9,335 bases of DNA, from the NCBI GenBank assembly GCA_002345145.1, contig DDVC01000133.1, positions 9,435 to 18,769 on the forward strand. The letters run 5' to 3'. Numbering within the stretch: the first letter of the stretch is position 1; each line of letters opens with the position of its first letter. The notes below the pieces were generated by a model. The model had not been told where the DNA came from. It made no database searches and saw nothing but the letters and a program-made list of their open reading frames with translations. Positions 6,486 through 9,335 of this stretch are shown here, piece by piece. Origin of the DNA: Bacteroidetes bacterium UBA2322 (GTDB taxonomy: Bacteria; Bacteroidota; Bacteroidia; Chitinophagales; UBA2359). The position numbers and the translations under genes were made by a program.

Positions 6486-7349
6486 CTATTGCCCGTATTT
6501 GAGCAGCAAGGCAAGTTGTCCGGCGTGGTAGGCGGTGTGCGATATGATACGAGAAAGCGCTACTTCTTTGCTCATAGTGCCAAACTCCTTGGTAGTAATG
6601 GGGCTCAGCCAGTCGGCATTAGTTTGTTCGCTAATGGTTTGTTCCAAGCATTGGCAGGCATAGCGCTCATATTGTAATAGCTGGGGCAGGTTTGCCCACT
6701 CACCGGTATCTTTTTGGGCAATAACCGTTTTAGCATGAACCTTTACCGTTTGGTTGCCAAACACATTTTTGGCAAAAAGCAGCTCCACATCGGCAATATG
6801 TGCTATTAAAAATCCTGCGCTGTTGGTGGCAGGCGGAAGATGTTTTTGCAAATCGGGCTGGGCAACGTGGGCAAGCAGTTGGGTGTAGCGGTTTCGGGCT
6901 TGCTGCCACATAGCCAGCAGGGTTTGGGTTTTGGTAATTAAATGGGTTTGCACAAACTGTGCGCAAAAATCCCTTATCATGCTGCGCACACGTGCAAACT
7001 CAGCCATTACCTCCTCTTCAGAACCGGCAGCCTTAGCCGGGTCGGGAAAATTTTGGTGAATTTTGAGCGCCTTAGTAGGAAAATACGGGCATTGTTCGCG
7101 GGCATTATCACACACGGTTATCACAAAGTCAAAACTAAGGTGGGCATACTCATTTACGTGGTTAGAGGTATGTTGCGAAATGTCAATGCCTGCCTCTTTC
7201 ATAGTGGCTATGGCTCTGGGGTTTACCCCATGCGTTTCAACTCCGGCGCTGTAAATATGGGCAACACCTCCGGCAAAATGGCGCAAAAAACCCTCGGCAA
7301 TTTGGCTTCGGCAGGAGTTGCCGGTACAAAGTACTAATACATTTTTCAT
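6486..7349 (-). CDS. arsC: Arsenate reductase (LMW-PTP/thioredoxin type) fused to a DinB-family domain
   Basis: The 287-residue protein has two domains. Residues 1-135 are a low-molecular-weight phosphatase-fold arsenate reductase. It shows the catalytic loop C8-TGNSC-R14, a second Cys13, the redox pair Cys80 and Cys87 (VCDNAREQC), and the general-acid FPDP with Asp103. These match the three-cysteine relay of thioredoxin-coupled ArsC. Residues about 140-287 are a DinB/YfiT-superfamily helical bundle with a metal-type His triad: His184 (LIAHIADVE), His271 and His275 (SHTAYHAGQL). That superfamily includes bacillithiol- and mycothiol-dependent transferases. The ATG at 7349 is preferred over upstream in-frame starts because the family begins MKxVLxLCTGNSCRS and because that ATG overlaps the arsR stop (TAATG). 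The reading frame is continuous across the domain junction, so this is a true single open frame. Domain calls are firm; the role of the DinB part is unknown. Confidence 0.9.
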   Translation of the reverse strand: MKNVLVLCTGNSCRSQIAEGFLRHFAGGVAHIYSAGVETHGVNPRAIATMKEAGIDISQHTSNHVNEYAHLSFDFVITVCDNAREQCPYFPTKALKIHQNFPDPAKAAGSEEEVMAEFARVRSMIRDFCAQFVQTHLITKTQTLLAMWQQARNRYTQLLAHVAQPDLQKHLPPATNSAGFLIAHIADVELLFAKNVFGNQTVKVHAKTVIAQKDTGEWANLPQLLQYERYACQCLEQTISEQTNADWLSPITTKEFGTMSKEVALSRIISHTAYHAGQLALLLKYGQ

Positions 7350-7624
7350 TAACAGTGGCAGTTTATGGGTGGTGTATCTAACAAAGCTAAAAACCGGCTG
7401 TAAGCAAGTTGTAATCGGGCAATATTTTGGGTGTGCAAGCAATAGCATACATTTTGTCCGCTTATTTCGCCCATTATCAGACCTGCATTTTTAAGTTCTT
7501 GCAAATGCTGGCATACCGTTGGGCGGCTCAGGGGTAATTCACTGGCAATACTGCCCGAAACACACGTTTTTTTAGTGGCAAGCTCCTGCAAATCGGGGGA
7601 AAATTGGTCGGTTTTGGGGTGCAA
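7349..7624 (-). CDS. arsR: ArsR-family repressor with apparent internal deletion
   Basis: The predicted product is 91 residues from a TTG start. The winged-helix region is clear: SGSIASELPLSRPTVCQHLQ (23-42), ELKNAGLI (43-50), then wing and VCYCL (59-63). The tail is Cys-rich (NCHC, 88-91). The N-terminus KTDQFSPDLQELAT matches the usual Bacteroidota ArsR opening, but it then jumps straight to KKTCVSG. The roughly 19 residues with LAKALxHPxRIAILxxL that normally sit between them are absent, in frame. Also, the usual CxCG becomes CVSG. No ATG exists upstream in this frame before a stop at 7711, so TTG at 7624 is the best start. It may be a degenerate repressor or a pseudogene, or the gap may be a sequence error. 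It leads the ars operon and overlaps arsC by one base, which suggests translational coupling. Confidence 0.7.
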   Translation of the reverse strand: MHPKTDQFSPDLQELATKKTCVSGSIASELPLSRPTVCQHLQELKNAGLIMGEISGQNVCYCLHTQNIARLQLAYSRFLALLDTPPINCHC

Positions 7625-7758
7625 AGAGGGTAATATCTGTTGTATGTTGTAACACCCACAACTTATTTTGCCGATTTTTTTCTCCGCTGTGCCAAAATGG
7701 AGAGTAGTTCAAGCAACTGAGTTTTAAGCAGCAGCTCTATGTATAGTATTTGCTTTAG
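7625..7758 (-). promoter_or_regulatory. ars operon upstream region with candidate dyad operator
   Basis: This 134-base gap lies between the DUF2490 gene and arsR. GTTGT (7646-7650) and ACAAC (7658-7662) form a short dyad with a 7-base spacer, just 22 bases upstream of the arsR start, and a further TGTTG (7639-7643) lies beside it. That position suits autoregulation by an ArsR repressor. I found no exact TAnnTTTG on the minus strand and no terminator for DUF2490, so read-through from the upstream gene cannot be excluded. Confidence 0.3.
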
Positions 7759-8475
7759 CTATTTTTTCTTATACTTTCGCACATCTAATTTATAGGTATA
7801 AGACAAACCGGGCGTGTGGGTAATATCTATGCGTTTCTTTTTTTCTTCGCTTTGGTAAAAATAGTAGGCGGTAATTTCGTGATGTTTGTTAAAGCGGTAT
7901 TCTATGCCGGCTCGCAGGCGGTAGCGGCTAAAAGCAAACTGTGTTTGTTCGGGTGTTTTGGTATAAAAAAGTTCAGCATTTACGGAGGGTACTATTGGCA
8001 ATTTTTTCCGTTTATAGGCAATTTCTAACCGAGGTCTTATATCATCTTCCTTACCTTGTATGGTTTCTGTCCACTCTCGTTCTAAGCGGAGGCGGGCAGC
8101 AAGTTCCAGTTTAAGGGGTTTAATGCGGTAAGCAAATTCGGTAATGCCATAAATGCGGTGTTTATCGTTTGCCTCTGGGTCAAGCCTATTGGTAAAACGG
8201 TAAGTTGCGCTCAAATTAAACCACTCTACAAACCTAAACTCTGTGCCCACCTCAGTAAGGTGCGAATTAAAATTGCTGATGTTTTGGTTTATGCGCAACT
8301 CCTGCGAAACCGTAGCCCGCATTTTATTGGTTAGTACTGTTGTTACATTGGCGGTTAGCCGAGCTTCCGTATCGGGCACCTTAGGTTTTTCGGATAGTTG
8401 TTGTGCAAAACAAGGAGTTAATGCTGCTATTGGAACGGAAAGCAGGAGCAGTAACCTGAGTAAAAAAATAGTCAT
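7759..8475 (-). CDS. DUF2490-type outer-membrane beta-barrel protein
   Basis: The product is 238 residues. Residues 1-25 form a signal peptide: a hydrophobic run LLRLLLLLSVPIAAL, then CFA-QQ as a likely cleavage site. The Cys at 22 is preceded by Pro and does not make a good lipobox. The rest alternates hydrophobic and polar residues with many aromatics. Segments such as EVGTEFRFVEWFNLSATYRF (75-94) and YRLRAGIEYRFNKHHEITAY (185-204) are typical of DUF2490 (PF10677) barrels of the Bacteroidota outer membrane. Family function is unknown. I chose the ATG at 8475 over an in-frame start at 8592 because it puts the signal peptide at the N-terminus. The gene runs in the same direction as arsR and ends 134 bases upstream of it. 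A link to arsenic is not shown. Confidence 0.75.
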   Translation of the reverse strand: MTIFLLRLLLLLSVPIAALTPCFAQQLSEKPKVPDTEARLTANVTTVLTNKMRATVSQELRINQNISNFNSHLTEVGTEFRFVEWFNLSATYRFTNRLDPEANDKHRIYGITEFAYRIKPLKLELAARLRLEREWTETIQGKEDDIRPRLEIAYKRKKLPIVPSVNAELFYTKTPEQTQFAFSRYRLRAGIEYRFNKHHEITAYYFYQSEEKKKRIDITHTPGLSYTYKLDVRKYKKK

Positions 8476-8595
8476 AGTTTTAGTGCGCTGTCTTAATAAA
8501 AAATAGCTCGCCAATGTAGCAGGAATTGGGGAGGTAAAAGTACATATTTTAACCACACTAAGCGATGGTTTACCGCCTAAAACAGCAAACAATGT

Positions 8596-8608
8596 AGCCC
8601 GAAGGGCT
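8596..8608. other. Short stable hairpin AGCCC-GAA-GGGCT
   Basis: Five GC-rich base pairs close a GAA loop (8601-8603). Similar AGCCCGAAGGGCT strings are often seen in Bacteroidota intergenic DNA, so this may be part of an interspersed repeat. No T tract follows. Confidence 0.35.
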
Positions 8609-8638
8609 GTATGTGGTTAGTGAAAAATTGTCATCGCT

Positions 8639-8667
8639 CTCCCATCCGATTTTCAGAATGGTGGGAG
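8639..8667. other. Hairpin CTCCCATC / GGTGGGAG
   Basis: CTCCCATC (8639-8646) pairs with GGTGGGAG (8660-8667) over eight positions with one wobble; the loop is about 13 bases. It could be an RNA element or a transcript end. No adjacent poly-T is present. Confidence 0.35.
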
Positions 8668-8728
8668 TATGCTGTAAATAAGGGTATGACTTAATGATAA
8701 TTGCTCCTTGTGGTGAAATTACCCCGAT

Positions 8729-8790
8729 TTTTGCGCAAAATTTAGGCTATACCTTAGCATTAAGCAACCTTTGCGCAAAAAAGGTTATAC
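8729..8790. repeat. Two copies of a GCGC-centred palindromic repeat, 40 bp apart
   Basis: TTTTGCGCAAAA (8729-8740) is a perfect 12-bp palindrome. A second copy, TTTGCGCAAA (8770-8779), lies inside a larger dyad, AACCTTT (8766-8772) with AAAGGTT (8780-8786). Both copies continue on the right into AGG(C/T)TATAC, with a two-base indel, so they are direct repeats of a block of about 23 bases. They sit 40-100 bases upstream of the TATCTTTG promoter of the XRE remnant, which is suitable for paired operator sites. Confidence 0.5.
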
Positions 8791-8793
8791 AAA

Positions 8794-8831
8794 ACAACAT
8801 AGTGTAGTTTTAAAAAAGAACTATTTGTTGT
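8794..8831. promoter_or_regulatory. Imperfect dyad overlapping the XRE promoter
   Basis: ACAACA (8794-8799) plus TAGT (8800-8803) faces ACTA (8820-8823) plus TGTTGT (8826-8831), with a two-base asymmetry. The right arm runs into the -7 element. A repressor binding here would block the promoter, but this is inference only. Confidence 0.3.
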
Positions 8832-8838
8832 ATCTTTG
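8831..8838 (+). promoter_or_regulatory. -7 promoter element (TATCTTTG) for the XRE remnant
   Basis: This is an exact TAnnTTTG match. A T-rich GTTTT tract (8807-8811) lies 19 bases upstream in the -33 position. The first ATG downstream is at 8866, 28 bases after the element. Confidence 0.6.
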
Positions 8839-8865
8839 CGTTACATACCACAAAGCAGCTAAAAA

Positions 8866-9003
8866 ATGAATCAGCATATATTAAATCAGGAATAAATGGG
8901 TAATCGCCTTGCATTGGTGCGCAAACAAAAACAGTTGTCGCAGGCAGAGGTAGCAGACATGCTCTCCCTGCCTCGGACTTCTTGGCTGGCTGAACGGTTT
9001 TGA
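8866..9003 (+). pseudogene. XRE-family HTH regulator remnant (N-terminus only)
   Basis: From the ATG at 8896 the frame encodes MGNRLALVRKQKQLSQAEVA, then DMLSLPR. This is a typical start of a Cro/CI-type (XRE) helix-turn-helix domain (helix 1, helix 2 and the beginning of helix 3). After Arg27 the family resemblance is lost, and the frame stops at 9001-9003 after 35 residues, too short for a folded domain of about 55-60 residues. In the same frame, an ATG at 8866 gives nine codons (MNQHILNQE) that end in TAA directly abutting the 8896 ATG. So either the ancestral start was at 8866 and a stop has appeared, or there is a tiny leader frame. A good promoter and palindromes upstream suggest a once-functional autoregulated gene. 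The rest was not found in other frames nearby. Confidence 0.6.
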
Positions 9004-9169
9004 TGGTACTTTTGTGCCTTGTTCAACATACGGAATGTGAATAAACTTTAGTCCGAATAATTTGCCCCCTGCGCAAACCCAACCTATTGACGGCAACCAT
9101 TTCTTAAACAAAAATAGTTTGCAAATGCTGAAAAGCGATACGAGCAGCCAAAACTAAAAAATTAAGTTT
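9004..9169. other. Unassigned spacer between XRE remnant and the secreted protein gene
   Basis: This stretch of 166 bases has no recognised gene. The minus strand is open here (9111-8881), but its translation resembles nothing I know and its tail runs antisense to the XRE remnant. A near -7 motif with a one-base shorter spacer, TAGTTTG, lies at 9115-9121, 48 bases upstream of the ATG at 9170; it is a weak promoter candidate. Confidence 0.4.
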
Positions 9170-9335
9170 ATGAAAAATTTTTTACTTTTACTAACTGTTT
9201 TTTCCGGCGTTATGGTTCTTTTTGGGTACCAAACTTATGCGCAAACCTTTACGAATTATACTATTGCAAACACTTCCACCGCGCTTTGCGATAATTCTGT
9301 TACTTTCATAGCCATAGATGCACAAGGAAACAAAT
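9170..9335 (+). CDS. Secreted protein, probable propeller-type (5' end only, continues past window)
   Basis: The frame starts at ATG 9170 and is open to the window end (55 codons). Residues 1-25 form a clear signal peptide: MKN, then hydrophobic LLLLTVFSGVMVLFG, then cleavage near TYA-QT. The mature start, FTNYTIANTSTALCDNSVTF, then IAIDAQGNK, resembles the first blade of two-component-regulator-type propeller (Reg_prop) proteins, where YTxxNTxLxxNxVxxIAxDxxGNxW is characteristic. Such proteins in Bacteroidota are usually large, secreted, and often carry a type IX secretion sorting domain at the C-terminus, which cannot be seen here. The signal peptide is firm; the propeller call rests on one partial repeat. 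Confidence 0.7.
   Translation, partial: MKNFLLLLTVFSGVMVLFGYQTYAQTFTNYTIANTSTALCDNSVTFIAIDAQGNK

Larger units (their letters stand above)
8476..8830. other. Non-coding interval upstream of DUF2490 and the XRE remnant
   Basis: This stretch of about 355 bases separates divergent units and carries no credible gene. It contains hairpins at 8596-8608 and 8639-8667, the twin GCGC-centred palindromes (8729-8790) and the dyad around the promoter at 8831. On the minus strand, TACTTTTA (8540-8533) is a one-mismatch -7 candidate for the DUF2490 gene. Confidence 0.5.

Noticed and set aside
7350..7448. N-terminal extension of the arsenate reductase by 33 residues
   Set aside because: It runs through the arsR coding sequence in another frame; the MKNVLVLCTGNSCRS start at 7349 matches the family exactly.
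8476..8592. N-terminal extension of the DUF2490 protein by 39 residues
   Set aside because: It would bury the signal peptide inside the protein; the ATG at 8475 places it at the N-terminus.
8881..9111. Minus-strand open frame of 76 codons
   Set aside because: Half is antisense to the XRE remnant and the rest has no recognised similarity, so I cannot support it as a gene.

Overview
The window looks like a chromosomal segment from a member of the Bacteroidota, probably a Chitinophagia/Saprospiria/Cytophagia-type environmental lineage. Several gene starts are preceded by the Bacteroidota -7 promoter motif TAnnTTTG and lack a Shine-Dalgarno sequence. The gene families also fit: a 37-kDa nucleoid-associated protein, a short RsmI-like methylase, a DUF2490 outer-membrane protein, and a secreted protein that starts like a regulator-type propeller. 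I see no phage, IS or CRISPR core machinery.

Layout. Positions 1-22 hold the 5' end of a tRNA (minus strand, cut by the window edge) with its own promoter. A NdpA/YejK-type nucleoid-associated protein (226-1281, +) is transcribed divergently from it. A gene-free stretch of about 510 bp follows, holding hairpins and an interspersed-repeat-like element built on a 9-bp phased CGGAT motif. Next is an eRF1-like (baeRF3-type) protein (1794-2873, +) closed by a 14-bp perfect-stem terminator. Three closely spaced + genes follow: a CPBP/CAAX-type membrane protease, a GNAT/FemAB-like acyltransferase and an RsmI-like tetrapyrrole-methylase-fold methyltransferase (3030-5301).

Convergent to these is a minus-strand arsenic resistance cluster, read in the order arsR, arsC-dinB, acr3. 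The regulator ArsR (7624-7349) appears to lack about 19 residues covering the conserved HPxR helix. It overlaps by one base (TAATG) a fused protein (7349-6486) that joins a thioredoxin-type arsenate reductase to a DinB/YfiT-superfamily domain with an intact His triad. The Acr3 arsenite efflux pump (6358-5330) completes the pathway: arsenate is reduced to arsenite, which is exported. A DUF2490 beta-barrel protein (8475-7759, -) lies upstream of arsR in the same direction.

The right end (8476-9169) is mostly non-coding. It has hairpins, two copies of a GCGC-centred palindromic repeat, a good promoter, and the first ~27 residues of an XRE-family regulator that breaks off (a gene remnant). The window ends inside a secreted protein gene (9170-, +).

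The most notable items are the ArsC-DinB fusion, the internally deleted ArsR that heads its operon, the baeRF3-like protein, the period-9 repeat element and the broken XRE locus with its twin palindromes. No clearly new multi-gene system is evident. The ars operon architecture is the best candidate for something not well described.
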